NCBI GenBank assembly: GCA_002633005.1 | Contig: NMRA01000511.1 | Coordinates: 66,147-130,146 of the forward strand | Reading direction: 5' to 3' | Length of the DNA: 64,000 bases | From: Phoronis australis | Lineage: Eukaryota > Phoronida > Phoronidae | Part shown: one piece after another, positions 1 to 10,787 of the stretch | Layout of the letters: every line of letters starts with the position of its first letter | How positions within the stretch are numbered: position 1 is the first letter of the stretch | Notes under the pieces: generated by a model | Database searches by the model: none | Seen by the model: the letters and a program-made list of their open reading frames with translations, nothing else | What the model was told of the DNA's origin: nothing | Made by a program: the position numbers and the translations under genes

Positions 1-1
1 T

Positions 2-121
2 CAGATGTCTCTCCTAGACACGGCAGTAAATAAGACGGACGCGTTCTTCAGTAGGTTCTGTGGTGACGCATGCACAATCACCAACGCACAGCGGCTGTTT
101 ACCAAATTAAAGATGCAGTGA
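2..121 (+). CDS. possible last exon of an unknown gene (partial)
   Basis: An open frame enters from the left edge and runs 39 codons to a TGA at 119-121. Its composition looks like coding sequence, with charged and hydrophobic residues alternating (for example SLLDTAVNKTDAFFSRFCGD) and no low complexity. It could be the C-terminal exon of a plus-strand gene converging on the minus-strand zinc-finger array. An AATAAA-like string lies near 645. No domain is recognised and the 5' part is outside the window, so a chance open frame is quite possible. Confidence 0.28.
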   Translation, partial: QMSLLDTAVNKTDAFFSRFCGDACTITNAQRLFTKLKMQ

Positions 122-946
122 TCTTCACACGTGCACGAAGCACCGATGCATATTTTGGTTGTTTTCCTAGTTCAATTCGAGAATTTTAATTAATATTCAC
201 TCACGTTCTTACATTTCGGCAGCTTTATTGTTCTAGCTGGCTACAATATTATCACTACGTCAGTATAGCACCAATGCAACTAACAAAAATGCACCAAGAC
301 AATTAAAGATGAAATTACATCAAATCAAAGAATTTCAGTTTTCAACAGTTGATGCGACCTTGTTATTAGGTCTAAACTTCACATTCGCACCAGGACCTAA
401 CTGAATCGGTTTTGTCGACGGACTTTAGTTTTATACCTCAACTGCCACCACGTTCTTGACAAAGAGACTTTCAAGAATACCAGAAACTTTTAATTAACAT
501 ACAGCGCAAAATAAGGAGTTTTCAACGCTAATCCATAACATTACCATTTAAATATTATTGAAAAGAGATGTTTCGAAAAACTCTGACATTCTCACTGCAG
601 ACAGAAGAATCATCAGCAAAGAATGGCCGAACAAAAGGAGCAAAATAAAAAGTACCTCAAGTAATTTGTGAATGATTTATTTCTTAATAAGCGCAGTGGC
701 TCTCGTGTAACACATCCTCCAGTTTCAAAAACCAAGTGGAAATTGAGGACACAATGTTGTAACCCATTTATGAAAACCAAAGGCAGGTTCGCCAAGAGGT
801 GTGTGGACAAGAATGACGGGACCGTGGTCAACGTCGTCATCAATCTGGCACAATACTATCATTTCAACGCTATGTGTAGGTCAGCAACACAGATCCACTG
901 GTGAAATGAAAATGATGTTCGACATAAGAGAACATGCACTGTTCAC
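122..946. other. intergenic or 3' UTR stretch
   Basis: No convincing gene is seen. On the minus strand this lies downstream of the most distal zinc-finger exon. TTTATT at 676-681 reads AATAAA on the minus strand, about 270 nt after that exon's stop, and is a plausible poly(A) signal. Overlapping open frames on both strands at 613-904 show no domain. Confidence 0.4.
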
Positions 947-1149
947 CTAAAGCTTAAATTGATTAATTTGGCGATCGACATCCGCCTTTCCCTTGCACGT
1001 ATCCATGTGTCGCCTTACGAGACAAGGTCGCTTGAACCCCGTAAGGCAATAGGGGCAGTAAAACTCTTTCATCCCTAGGTGGCGCCGTATGTGCTCTTTA
1101 ACGTTCTGCGCTCGTTTAATAGACACCCCACATAGTTGACAGAGAAAGC
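947..1149 (-). CDS. alternative terminal exon, zinc-finger cassette 11 (C2H2 + C2HC)
   Basis: This is the most distal cassette of the array, a terminal exon encoding two zinc fingers. The 3' splice site (TTTGTAG) precedes a phase-1 start GC, so the G left by shared exon 3 makes a glycine codon. Counting that Gly as residue 1, finger 1 is C4-x2-C7-x12-H20-x3-H24. Finger 2 is C32-x2-C35-x12-H48-x3-C52, a C2HC type. After the fingers there is a tail of about 14 residues and a TAG stop at 947-949. It is the closest relative of the cassette at 2019-2197: both carry EHIRRHLG in the inter-finger segment, so one arose from the other by exon duplication. It should act as the DNA-binding C-terminus of one nuclear isoform. 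It was read directly by translation, since it lacks an early ATG. Confidence 0.78.
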
Positions 1150-2018
1150 CTACAAATGACAGAAAACTCTGATTGGAGAAGCGGTAAACGAGGAAAACTG
1201 AAACGCAAGCTGAAGTTAACCTCAGTGTAGGAAGTCAGTGTAAAGGGACAGACTTAAAGCATGGGACGTGTCAACATTTTAGTGAAACCCCAGACAAAAT
1301 TCTTGACTTAAACCCATACACTGAAGTAGCTTATCCCGAAATCACCAGGACTAAAAAGGAGATGACGCCACCGAACATTAGCGAAGCTTGTTTGCCAAGA
1401 AGCACGAGCGCTCGTTATGGCGAACAAAATGGGCAGACAAAGCCCACTGACATCGAAATAAGACAATTCGACACTATGTACCAAAGGACTTCCTCACTGC
1501 TGACAACTAATGGATAATAAAACCTGGCAAACATACTACAGGTAGACCGGACTAGAACTCAATCGGAGAACATGCGAATACATTGATAGAAAAAGTAGTC
1601 AGTTACTCAGTTGTAGTGCTCAGTTTACAACAGGGACGGATCTACTCCACTAAATCTAAGCTATAATTACTAAGCTAATTACAAAGGACAGTACGATTTA
1701 CACTTAATTATAACTTTAGGCACAGAACTAAGAGTATCAAAATAAAAAAGGTCTACAATAAACCACTCGATGTGTTCAAGCCTGTCGTCAAGGCAACGTC
1801 GGAGCGATATGCCACCTGAATCGTTTAGTCCACTAAGTCAAACAGGACCGAAATTCAAAATGCCCCAATTACAACTCCAGTTCTGAATACGACGATGATC
1901 GGTAGAGTTCACCAGAACAAACATACTACAGCCCCGTGAGAAACTTCAGCATGGATAAAATTTCTGTGGCGACGGCTTTCCTCAACAACCCTCAATGTGC
2001 ACACTGTTGGTCTTACAG
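1150..2018. other. inter-cassette intron or 3' UTR
   Basis: AT-rich non-coding sequence between two terminal exons. I see no further zinc-finger motif on either strand, and no repeat structure beyond short homopolymers. Confidence 0.4.
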
Positions 2019-2197
2019 CTAAACAGTGTGCTCCATTCCGTGGATCTTTTTGACGTGCTCGGCCAGGCGACAAGGTCTCCCAAACCCCTTGAGGCAGATT
2101 TTACAATAATGCTCCTTCAGCCCTAGGTGGCGCCGTATGTGCTCCTTAGCGTTCTGGACATATTTTAGCTGAGCCCCACAAAGTCTGCATAGGAAGC
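2019..2197 (-). CDS. alternative terminal exon, zinc-finger cassette 10 (C2H2 x2)
   Basis: A terminal zinc-finger exon with acceptor TTCTAG, phase-1 start GC (junction Gly) and TAG stop at 2019-2021. Finger 1 begins FLCRLCG and has C-x2-C-x12-H-x3-H spacing. Finger 2 begins YCKICLKGF and has C-x2-C-x12-H-x4-H spacing. The inter-finger segment EHIRRHLGLKEHYC is nearly the same as in the cassette at 947-1149, showing a local duplication, but finger 2 here is C2H2 rather than C2HC. A five-copy 31-bp minisatellite sits about 90 bp upstream of the splice site (2291-2445). The expected product is the DNA-binding end of one isoform. Confidence 0.8.
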
Positions 2198-2290
2198 CTA
2201 GAATTGGAGAAAACTACTTCAGATTCGTGCCGCTTCTGTTGACTACACTCAGTATCAGAAATATTAACATGTTCTTCAATCAACCGATGT

Positions 2291-2445
2291 GTAGCTGGGT
2301 CCACCCAACCCCAACCATAGTGTAGCTGGGTCCACCCAACCCCAACCATAGTGTAGCTGGGTCCACCCAACCCCAACCATAGCGTAGCTGGGTCCACCCA
2401 ACCCCAACCATAGCGTAGCTGGGTCCACCCAACCCCAACCATCTC
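2291..2445. repeat. 31-bp minisatellite, five copies
   Basis: The unit begins GTAGCTGGGTCCACCCAACC and recurs at 2291, 2322, 2353, 2384 and 2415, a period of 31 bp with almost no divergence. Because 31 is not a multiple of three, the open frames running through it on the minus strand are fortuitous. It lies in the intron just upstream (minus strand) of the cassette at 2019-2197. Confidence 0.95.
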
Positions 2446-3913
2446 CACTACTCATTAATAAGATGATTTCTGCTAAATAAATGTACAAAAAAATGGTCTC
2501 CTAACATTTTTCACGTTGTACTTTTATTCACTAAAAACACAAAAAAAACACGTAAAGTGACCAAATTCAACTTGTATTCTTAACAAAAATGATTACAACT
2601 GCGCATTAAAACAGCCACGTTTATAAAAGACTGCAAGTCCTAACACCAAAAAAACACTTGTGATACAAACATCTTAACACACTAACAGCAACCAACACCA
2701 GCTGGCTTAAACCTAAAACCTACAAGTGTTCGCTCATTGTTACACGCCACTTGCGGCAGCGTCTCGTACTTGTAGAACGAATATGCCTTGACGAATAAAC
2801 GAACCTCATTGTAACAGCACACTATTCAGGTACGACTACTCTTCAATGATTACATTGACAGAGAGGGAGAAACGACCAACAGTCAGAATCTGGACAAGTT
2901 TAAACGTGTCAACTGAGAATTCTGTATCAATTGCAGCTCGACTAACACCCTACAAACTCCGTTATAGCTGACAGTTAAAGGTAAATATATTACAGCATAT
3001 ATTCAGGAATAACAGAAGAATTACTGTAAGAAGATTCTCTCAGGGAGAAATAACAGACTACTTTACTTCAAAAGGTTTACATGGTGTACATATGTTAACG
3101 AGACAGGCAAACTTCGTCACAGGCGCTAAGGAGCACAGAAAGGTTTCACGGCGATTCAGTTGTGATCTACGTTTGTATAATTCTAGATACGCACTTGTAT
3201 TATAATGTGTGTGTGTTATCAAATTTATGTGATGGGGGACGGAGACAAGATTATAAAATTACAAAGATGTATAATTTGATATCAGTTTACACTTTCTAAC
3301 ACCTCGTCTTCACCTAACACTATATCAATATAGAAACGACGCTGATTGCTTTGATAACCAACGGCCCGTAGACAGACCATTTGCATCAACTAACTGCGTA
3401 AATCCGGGCACATAATCCACTTATTTGCCAATAAGCAAAGAGTACAGTTTACAAGAAATAACTACCCATCTGTTTCGCCCAAGGTCCATAAATCCCACCT
3501 CACCTGAGCTAGTTACAATTTGAGACCAATATTAAAGGGACATTTCTTTCCGTCGACATATTTTCATGTTTGCCTCAAACTATGCGCTCTTTTGCATATT
3601 AAAAAATTCACAGTGACGGTGGCGCTTTTACGAATACTGTCAACATTTCATCAACTGACAACCCAACCTAACAGTAACTAACCATAACTTTCCTAAAGTT
3701 GAAAAGCCTAAAAACTATGACAAGAGTCGCATCCGTACAAACAATTGAACGATTGGGAACACGTTGCTTTCATATAACCACTGACATCGTGGAACGGCCA
3801 AAAAACAATCAAGGAATAATACTGTCACCCGGACACCACTACAGGTGCCAAGACGCGTAGGTGTGTCTCAGTTTATAACAGATCTACAATACCGAAGGCT
3901 ACATGGCAACTCC
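2446..3913. other. inter-cassette intron, no gene seen
   Basis: AT-rich sequence with scattered homopolymers. No zinc-finger cysteine/histidine pattern, open exon with splice sites or obvious repeat family was found on either strand. Confidence 0.4.
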
Positions 3914-4080
3914 TCAGTGGTGATTCTTCATGTGCAGCGTCAGCTGACTCCTGCGCGGATATCCGGCCAGACAGATGGAGCAGCGGTAATTTTTGATCCC
4001 CAGGTGTTGAGCTTTGAAGTGCTCGCGCATGTTACCCTTCCGCCGGATGATTGTGCCACAGATTTTGCAGCAAAACTCTC
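3914..4080 (-). CDS. alternative terminal exon, zinc-finger cassette 9 (C2H2 x2)
   Basis: The acceptor is a strong pyrimidine tract (CTTTCTTTTTAG). The exon starts GA in phase 1, giving a GGA glycine at the junction. Finger 1 (CKICGTIIRRKGNMREH...) is C-x2-C-x12-H-x4-H. Finger 2 (CSICLAGYPRR...) is C-x2-C-x12-H-x3-H. A linker HLGIKNYRC joins them. Translation stops only two residues after the last histidine. It is one of the pair of cassettes at 3.9-4.4 kb, separated by 153 bp. It has the same architecture as the other cassettes but diverged finger helices, which implies a different DNA-recognition preference. Confidence 0.8.
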
Positions 4081-4233
4081 CTAAAAAGAAAGCGATAGAA
4101 CACCTCAGTCTTCCCAAGAAACCCTCGACTGGGCAAAAAACGCACTAAGCTGCCAAAGACACACGATCAAAATGGGTGTAAAATGGCGCGTTAATCCGAC
4201 TTGGTAGTTCAAATAAACGGGACGATTGAACTC

Positions 4234-4409
4234 TCAGCTCATGTCCCAGGCGTTATGCGAACTTCGGAGGTGAGCCTTGATCTGGTATCTCCGTTTACAT
4301 ATGTAAGGACAGAGCGGGCACTTGTGACCGATTCCCAAGTGGATTCGCACGTGACGGTGAGCGTCGCCGCGACGTTTTATCTCGGCTCCACACTCCTTAC
4401 ACATGTAGC
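4234..4409 (-). CDS. alternative terminal exon, zinc-finger cassette 8 (C2H2 x2)
   Basis: The acceptor TTTCTGTTGCAG precedes a phase-1 start GC and a glycine junction. Finger 1 (CKECGAEIKRRG...) is C-x2-C-x12-H-x3-H. The linker is LGIGHKC. Finger 2 (CPLCPYICKRRY...) is C-x2-C-x12-H-x4-H. A short tail ends at TGA 4234-4236. The exon is 176 nt, the commonest cassette length in this array. The plus-strand open frame over it is a shadow. It was found by translation because it has no upstream methionine. Confidence 0.78.
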
Positions 4410-5183
4410 CTGCAACAGAAATTGAAGCCTGCTTCAGCCACCGTGGTCGCCAAATTTACGAACAGGCTACTACCAAAAAACCAAAAGCAAAACAAAACAT
4501 CATAACTCTGTCATACCAAATGGTGATTGTAAAACTTGCCATACACTGGACTCACGCAGAAGATCGACTCGAGTCGACAGAAGGTAGTTACGGATGCATT
4601 TTAAGGACCCACAGCAAATACCATGTGAGACAAAAGACTCAGAAAGTCCCAATAATTAACACACGAGTAACACAAGCCTCGTTTTAAGCATAGCAACATA
4701 GCTAAGGTGTGTGGAGGTAATTACTGCAAGTACGTACGGATTTAACAGTGGTGACTTGATTGCTGCTCGCTAAGTTACCATAATACGATACCGAGTGCAC
4801 GCAAAACAAGTCTTCACAGATCCGGAACACTTCGGGCACTGTCGTTATCCCATGCTTTATTTCTGCGCAATAGCCTGGTCCCAGCATTAAGCGGGCAGTC
4901 GGCTTCGTGCAAGCCCAAAATAAAAGTTCCCAACCGAGTTGCCTTCCGTAGTTGGAAAGTCGCGTGAATTGTTTATCCTGATAGGTGTCGCATAACTGCT
5001 GTGCAATTACTACGAAAAATAACATCAGCGCAGGTACTGTAACACACGGAGTGAGATTATAGGTGTGTTGTCGTAACCCTGATGACATCAACATGGGATT
5101 AAATGTAAAGGAGAATTATTGTTATGAAGAACCAATCTGGGCACTCGTCGCCAAATTTTCTGGAGGGGCCAGTCTCCGTTGCT

Positions 5184-5320
5184 CACGGGCGGAGCACCAT
5201 AGGGGGCTGGGGGGCTATAGCCCCATTCTTTTCAATGCTGCGCCTCCCAAGGTACACCATAGGGGGGTGGAATGCGAGGGGAGCTATAGCCTCTTATTTC
5301 AGTGCCGCGCTGCCCATGTA
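5184..5320. repeat. two adjacent copies of a short palindromic repeat
   Basis: Two units of about 65-70 bp (5184-5249 and 5251-5320) share the layout GGCGGAGCACCATAGGGGG, then a core containing CTATAGCCCC, then a GCGCC-CCCA end. The two ends of a unit are reverse complements of each other. Related units occur at 29211-29280, 31068-31138 and 31139-31200, so this is a mobile short palindromic family. Confidence 0.8.
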
Positions 5321-6089
5321 GCTACGTCACTCTACGTCATTTCTATGACCAATCATGAGCTAAAATCAATGTGCGCCACCTTCATCCAGTACAGCAAATA
5401 ATGTGACTCTCAATATGGAAAGCACCACCGAATGTGCAGGGATTAACGTGTGATAACTGGTTTGAACGAGAGTTCAGGCTGTGCAGGCCCAGACTGACAA
5501 TGTACGTTGTAGGCCGCATGTCTACAAAACAGGGCTTGGAATGACAAAGGATAAAATAGGAAAATTTCAAGGTCATGTATCGATCCAAAATAAATAGGCT
5601 TGTGTGACAAAAATATTTTTTGTGTTGTAAAATGTAACTGAAATTAATGTTTTGCACGAATAAAGTCAAAGTAATGAATAAAAGAAGAAATTGGAAATCA
5701 AATGAGAGGAAATTCAAAATCAAAAAAGAGGAAATCCGTATAAAAGAGGAACAAAACTATAAACGTGAACTCAGTAAAATAATACATTTTCTGAAAGTAA
5801 AAAGCACCTCCCCAGGCAAAAGTGGAGATTTTTGAAAACTAATGTTGGCAGCGGTTTGGAGCGCAGTGCATAATCCATACTATCTGAAAGTTTCATACGC
5901 ATCTGGGTCATGATGTTCCCGAGTTAGTCAAATTTGGACATCTTTCTAAGGTGCAACACAAGTACATCAGAAAACAGACTTTTACGACTACATAACCCCT
6001 CTGTCTGGTGATTAGCGTAATATAAGGAGTTTAGACGATAAATGGCAGAAGAGAAGGTAGACAGTGACCACCGTCTCTATCGGGCCAGA

Positions 6090-6360
6090 AGCTCTCCGGC
6101 GAATTATGGTCACACTGATTAGAAAATCAAAGTCATTTTGTTATAAATACCTTTTGCGCATAGAGGGACACCTTAGGAGACTGTTGATGTCCTTAATTCC
6201 TCCCAACTCAAATACTCCCGAAAAAGTTTGATAACAAGAGTATTTATTCGAGTTGGAATGAAGTAAAGATATCGACGGCCTCCTAAGGTCTCATTCTGTA
6301 CGCAAAAAGTATTTATAACAACGTGACTTTGATGTGAGGCATAATTCGCCAGCTGAGTCA
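6090..6360. mobile_element. fold-back MITE, complete palindromic copy
   Basis: The left arm (about 6097-6227) contains GGCGAATTATG, TCAAAGTCA, GTTATAAATACCTTTTGCGC and ACACCTTAGGAG. The right arm (about 6235-6350) carries the reverse complement of each block in reverse order, ending CATAATTCGCC. The whole can fold into one stem of more than 100 bp with a tiny loop. No coding capacity is visible. A one-armed copy lies at 54160-54285 in an SLC22 intron. Confidence 0.85.
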
Positions 6361-8064
6361 GCTATAGACGTTGGTCACAGTCTAAAGGCAAGGCCACTAT
6401 TGCTGGTACGTCACGGCCTACATTCCTACCATTCCACGTGGGCACGCGCCAAATTTGAGAGGCGGTGGTTGGCCCGCAATATAAGGAGTTAAAGGCAGCG
6501 TCCAGGAAGAAGTGCTTAAAATCACCAAATTCAGACCAAGACACCAAACAACACCACCACCAATCGATCCGCTGTCACAGTAGCACACTCGCGATCATTA
6601 TCTGACATGTTAGTAATCTAATCTCGAGCATTTAATGTTCGATACATGAGTAGAATAGGGACAACCAATCACGTCTTAGTGTTTAGTAGCAAAAGTAGTC
6701 AGACGCTATGGCACATTTCACTTTCTTGAGCGGCACCAGAGCGCGGACATGGCACAAGCTGGTACAAGAAACTCGCGTGTTTATGGGCAAATCATTTTTT
6801 TGGTCTGGGTACGTTCATACGTCACACTAGTGTCCGAAGAGCTCCCAAACTTTCAGTTGAAGTGTTTTGCTCTATTTTCTCGTTTTTGAGATAGTTGATA
6901 TGCAGTGCTATGAAGGAAGATTTTAGATGCGGACAATGTAGTCACATGCCAAAACAAGGCGAATTGTAGTTTTAAGCACTTTAAGCGGACAGGGCACATC
7001 ATAGAACGAAAATACGATCGGTTAAGGCCTCCATTACGAGCCTACCAACATACTAGATGCACGCTTGTTCCGCACCTAACTGCACACAGGGCATAACACC
7101 CGGATGTAAAAGCTTGTATTCCCTTCAAGGGTTTATCCTTTTATTAAATACTCATGTAGGCAAATACAACTGACTATCAGTTCAATAATCTAGAAGAACC
7201 TCAAGACACAGAAACAACAGCTAACCAGTTACATTTCGCTCTCTTTAGCTGGGTAAAATCGAAAATTGAATAAAGCAGTTTACTCTCATAAATTCGGCCT
7301 CTCAGTTTTCCTTAACACCATAGAATTCAATCTACATTGCAAGTAATAGCCAAGAAACCATCTGCAACTCAAGAAAATGCTTAACAGTTGGCTGTGTGCC
7401 AATTCGGAAATAGCGCACGTTCGAAATGGGTGTGTGACTTGAATTTGTTAGGAGCACAGCTCCCTATCACAGCAAAGAATATCATGAGACTAGTTTATTT
7501 GCTTTAGCCCATTAACAGGAAAGAATACATAAACACCTTTAATTACAAACAGAACTTCTACATCTCCAGCACAAAATGTTCAAAGGAAACATCCAGTTTC
7601 AAACGTGTTAGCATCAGAAATACAAGTGAACAAACAGTAGCCACAACTGAAAAAAATAAAACTAAAATGCAATGCCCTAGACATAAAGCATACAGATGGC
7701 CCAATGACTTGTGAGTGAGTGGGAGAATCCATGATTGACAAAGAGTGCACCAGTTCAATTTATTTTAAAGTAGAAAACAAGTCTTTGCCAGCTACCGAAA
7801 TTACCATTTTCAAAAGTTCCTTCATAAAAATAAGTCATACATGTTGACACAAGCCAACGGTGTCCAAAGCAAGCACAGAGTTCTATGTACACTGCACAGT
7901 TGAAGCAACCAGAATTTTCCACAACATATTTGACAACAAAGAGACAACCACTGTCCTTCTGGCACCAACCAAACAAACTTTGTGTCCTTATCTCCAGCAA
8001 AATCTGACAAATGCTGAGTGTGATACATGTAGAATGTCCCAAAACAGACCAACAAGACAGGAGA

Positions 8065-8252
8065 TCATGGGCCAACGTAATGATGAACAGATTGCATGTG
8101 GCGCCGACAGGTCTCTGAACGTGTGAACGACTTGCCACAAATCCGGCAGGTGGCACGCATCGACATGATACCCAGATGCTTCTCGCGGAAGTGACGCTTC
8201 ATCGTATTGCGGTGCGTGGTGCAGGTCCCGCAGACGCCGCACATCAATTGGC
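8065..8252 (-). CDS. alternative terminal exon, zinc-finger cassette 7 (C2H2 x2)
   Basis: The acceptor TTCTTTTGCAG is followed by GC in phase 1 (Gly junction). Finger 1 (CGVCGTCTTHRNTMKRH...) is C-x2-C-x12-H-x4-H. The linker is LGIMSMRATC. Finger 2 (CRICGKSFTRSETCRRH...) is C-x2-C-x12-H-x4-H. A short tail HYVGP precedes the stop at 8065-8067. The second finger is close to the canonical KSF/TR consensus. A possible poly(A) signal lies about 300 nt downstream. The predicted role is the DNA-binding end of one isoform of the array gene. Confidence 0.8.
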
Positions 8253-8702
8253 CTGCAAAAGAAGGAACCGCGCATCACACACCGCACCGGTGAATTACAC
8301 AACGATCAGCAGATGGCGCTGTGGCACACAAACACACACACACACCCGCCAAATTCACCTACACTTATTTATGGACAGCTTAGTGTATATACCCAATACT
8401 TCCTGCTCTGGAAAACCAGAAAGATGAAAATTATCACCAAAAACAATTTAGGGAGCACTGACGGAATGGAAGACCACCCAGCAAGCACTTAGGTTGTGAA
8501 GGTAGACCAGTAGCACAGGACCGCCTTAAGAGTTAAAAACCATAAAGCATTGAAAATGGCCAACCACACAATTTTGTATCTGTACAATACTCAAACTGGA
8601 GCAAAACTGAGAACAGGTGAGATGAATAGAGAGCATTCCATATGCGAGACTGGACAGTACGTGCAGACGTGAGACCCACAGCAACTCAGCTGCAGTGGAT
8701 TA
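8253..8702. other. inter-cassette intron
   Basis: No exon is seen. A short CA dinucleotide run lies near 8330-8346. Confidence 0.4.
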
Positions 8703-8884
8703 TCAGATCATCATCTGTAGATGACATCGCCACTCGTGTGTTTTTGCCACTTCCGCCCGCTTGAACACTTTCAGACAACATCGACACTGGTAGACTGGAC
8801 ACAGGTCCAGGTGTCGCTCCTTCATGTGACGCGCTACGTTTTTCCGGTGCTTAATGACAAGGTTGCACAAGCAACAGAGCACGC
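8703..8884 (-). CDS. alternative terminal exon, zinc-finger cassette 6 (C2H2 x2)
   Basis: The acceptor TCTTCCTTTGTAG is followed by GC in phase 1. Finger 1 (CCLCNLVIKHRKNVARH...) is C-x2-C-x12-H-x4-H. After HLDLCPVYQC comes finger 2 (CRCCLKVFKRAEVAKTH...), whose last ligand may be Cys (x3) or His (x4). The stop is at 8703-8705. Open sequence continues upstream of the acceptor, which would lengthen a naive ORF call, but the splice site and the phase shared with ten other exons fix the start at 8884. Confidence 0.78.
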
Positions 8885-9565
8885 CTACAAAGGAAGACAA
8901 AGGCAGGGTGAAGTGAGAGGCACCAAGCTTAGAGGCTAGTGGGGGCAGCAAGTGACAGAATCACTAGAAAAATGCCAACCTACACTCAGCTTCTCCTAAT
9001 GCTGATACAGAGTCGTATTGCAGCAAAACTACCAACATCCAGAGTGATACAGTGACCTGTTGCAGCAAAACTACCAACACACAGTGGCTGATAGGGGGGA
9101 AATTACACAGCAACAGATTTCCAACAGAGAAGAAAGTGGACTTAACCTACAGGAAAGTAAACTGTTGTACAAAAGAGATGCAAAGAGTACCTTTTACAAA
9201 TTCACCTGCTACAAAACACTTACAGCAAACAACAGCTTACAAAGTCTATGGACTTCTAATTGTTCTAAAATTCACAAAGCACTTCTGTACACTTCATAAT
9301 ATACAGGGTATCATGGCCCATACTCTAATGGTAGTAAATGAGAATGCCTACACACCACAAGCAGATCACTAATGTAACGTTCATACCACCATATGCCAAT
9401 GGCTTAGAGCTACAGAAACTGCTGTCATAACTCAAATTTTCGACTACACATTACATAAAAAACATAAATTGATGCACATCAGGGACATAAAAAACAGGAT
9501 TTACGCAACAGCGAAAGAAACAAGATAGGGACAGAAGGCTGGAATCAGTAAAGCACCCCATACTG

Positions 9566-9741
9566 TCAGAAGTGGATTGATTTGGCACACTTTGCAGCGT
9601 GTAATCGCATCCGGTCACCGCGGTTGAACGTGCGCCTGCAGAAGATGCAGCGGTAGGCCATGTCTGTGTGTTGCTGCTTCATGTGTGCCCTAAGATTACT
9701 CCGACTGCGAATGACCGAGTGGCACAGCATACAACGGAAGC
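9566..9741 (-). CDS. alternative terminal exon, zinc-finger cassette A (first copy)
   Basis: The acceptor TGCTGTGTTGTAG is followed by GC in phase 1, with a Gly junction. Finger 1 (CMLCHSVIRSRSNLRAH...) is C-x2-C-x12-H-x4-H. The linker is TDMAYRC. Finger 2 (CIFCRRTFNRGDRMRLH...) is C-x2-C-x12-H-x3-C (C2HC). The stop is at 9566-9568. It is nearly identical to 10788-10963, differing in the tail (SIHF versus SVHF) and a few silent sites, so the protein is conserved between copies. It is also related to the B cassette at 10422-10597. Confidence 0.8.
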
Positions 9742-10421
9742 CTACAACACAGCAAGAACCATGTCTTAAACCAGCTGCAACGACCATGAGACAGAAGGTG
9801 TAAGCCAGCAAACCAACACGCTCAACACAAAAGACCAAACAACATTATTTGGTCCCGCTGGTAAAGCAAACTCAACGTTACAGCTTGTCTACATTGTTTT
9901 CTCAATCTTATAGGGTCTCATTCTGCCAACACTATCTGATGAAAGCAGAGCAAGCCCTTTCACAGATATTGAAGAGGGGACTCTTTGACAAGTCAATTAC
10001 ACACTTTTCTGTAGCCACAGGAGGACGTTCTGAGAACACAACAACATGCACTCATCTACAAACTTGTCATATCATGACCTGAATCACTATTCAGATGTAA
10101 TCTAACAAGACATCATTGAAGGATCACTGCACAGGTGCCCTAGTTGTTAATTAGGTCAACAAAGATCACAGCTGATCACCCAACAGTCCCTTAACAGTGG
10201 TTGAACAATAAACAGACTGAGAATGGATGTCTACATGTATAAAGCAAGTACAACAAGCAGTCCAGACCTGCCTACACCAAGGCTCAAACAACTAGAAGCA
10301 ACATAAACCATAGATGTTACTACGTATTTCAACTTTCTCTCTAGAGGGTGTCACAATTCGCACGAGAGTGAGAGACCGGTGGACGGGAAAAAACGTGGAA
10401 CCAGCCAAGAACTGCGTACCG

Positions 10422-10597
10422 TCAAAAGGGGATGAATGCAGAGCACTTGACGGAGTGTGCTCGCATGCGATCGGCTCGTGTGAACATGCGCTTGCAGTAG
10501 ATGCACCTGTAAGCTGTGTCTGTATGCTGTTGCTTCATATGAGTGCGGGTGTTGTTCCAACTGCGAATCACTGTGTTGCACAGCGTACAACGGAAGC
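10422..10597 (-). CDS. alternative terminal exon, zinc-finger cassette B (first copy)
   Basis: The acceptor GATGTCTTGCAG is followed by GC in phase 1. Finger 1 (CTLCNTVIRSWNNTRTH...) is C-x2-C-x12-H-x4-H, the linker is TDTAYRC and finger 2 (CIYCKRMFTRADRMRAH...) is C2HC with x12 and x3 spacing. A tail SAFIPF precedes TGA at 10422-10424. It is paralogous to cassette A through an older duplication, sharing the HMKQQHTD and DRMR blocks. The longer open frames over this exon on both strands are shadows in other frames. The second copy is at 11658-11833. Confidence 0.78.
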
Positions 10598-10720
10598 CTG
10601 CAAGACATCAACAAGCACGTCTTAGACCAGTAACAACGGCCATCGGACAGGACGTGCATGCAAGCAACTCTAAACAAGAAGACCAGATCCTTCACAATGC
10701 TGTCCTACAGTACATGTATG

Positions 10721-10721
10721 N
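10721..10721. other. single ambiguous base (assembly junction)
   Basis: An N lies exactly at the boundary between the two 1.2 kb tandem units. Other single Ns are at 17404 (end of a poly-A run), 23892 and 41985 (end of a CA run). Such isolated Ns usually mark contig joins or filled gaps. Confidence 0.9.
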
Positions 10722-10787
10722 TTTACGCAACAGTGAGAGAAACAAGAAAGGGACAGAAGGCCGGAATCAGCAAAGCACCCCATGCTG

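Larger units (their letters stand above)
4410..8064. other. long inter-cassette intron with inserted palindromic elements
   Basis: No zinc-finger exon is seen across this 3.6 kb. It holds two copies of a short palindromic repeat (5184-5320) and a fold-back MITE (6090-6360), listed separately. An open frame of 130 codons at 4702-5094 on the minus strand shows no domain. TTTATT at 7759-7764 reads AATAAA on the minus strand and may serve the exon ending at 8065. Confidence 0.45.

Noticed and set aside
613-904. Overlapping ORFs on both strands
   Set aside because: Mutual shadows with no domain. They probably lie in the 3' UTR or intergenic spacer.
2146-2488. Two overlapping minus-strand ORFs rich in WVDPAT/LGLGG repeats
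   Set aside because: They are translations of the 31-bp minisatellite in shifting frames. The real exon here ends at 2197 and uses another frame.
4702-5094. 130-codon minus-strand ORF between cassettes
   Set aside because: No domain, no matching splice acceptor in phase 1 and no zinc-finger ligands. It is compatible with chance in this long intron.
10351-10695. 114-codon minus-strand ORF and its twin at 11587-11931
   Set aside because: They overlap the B cassettes in a different frame. The finger frame has the splice site and ligands.
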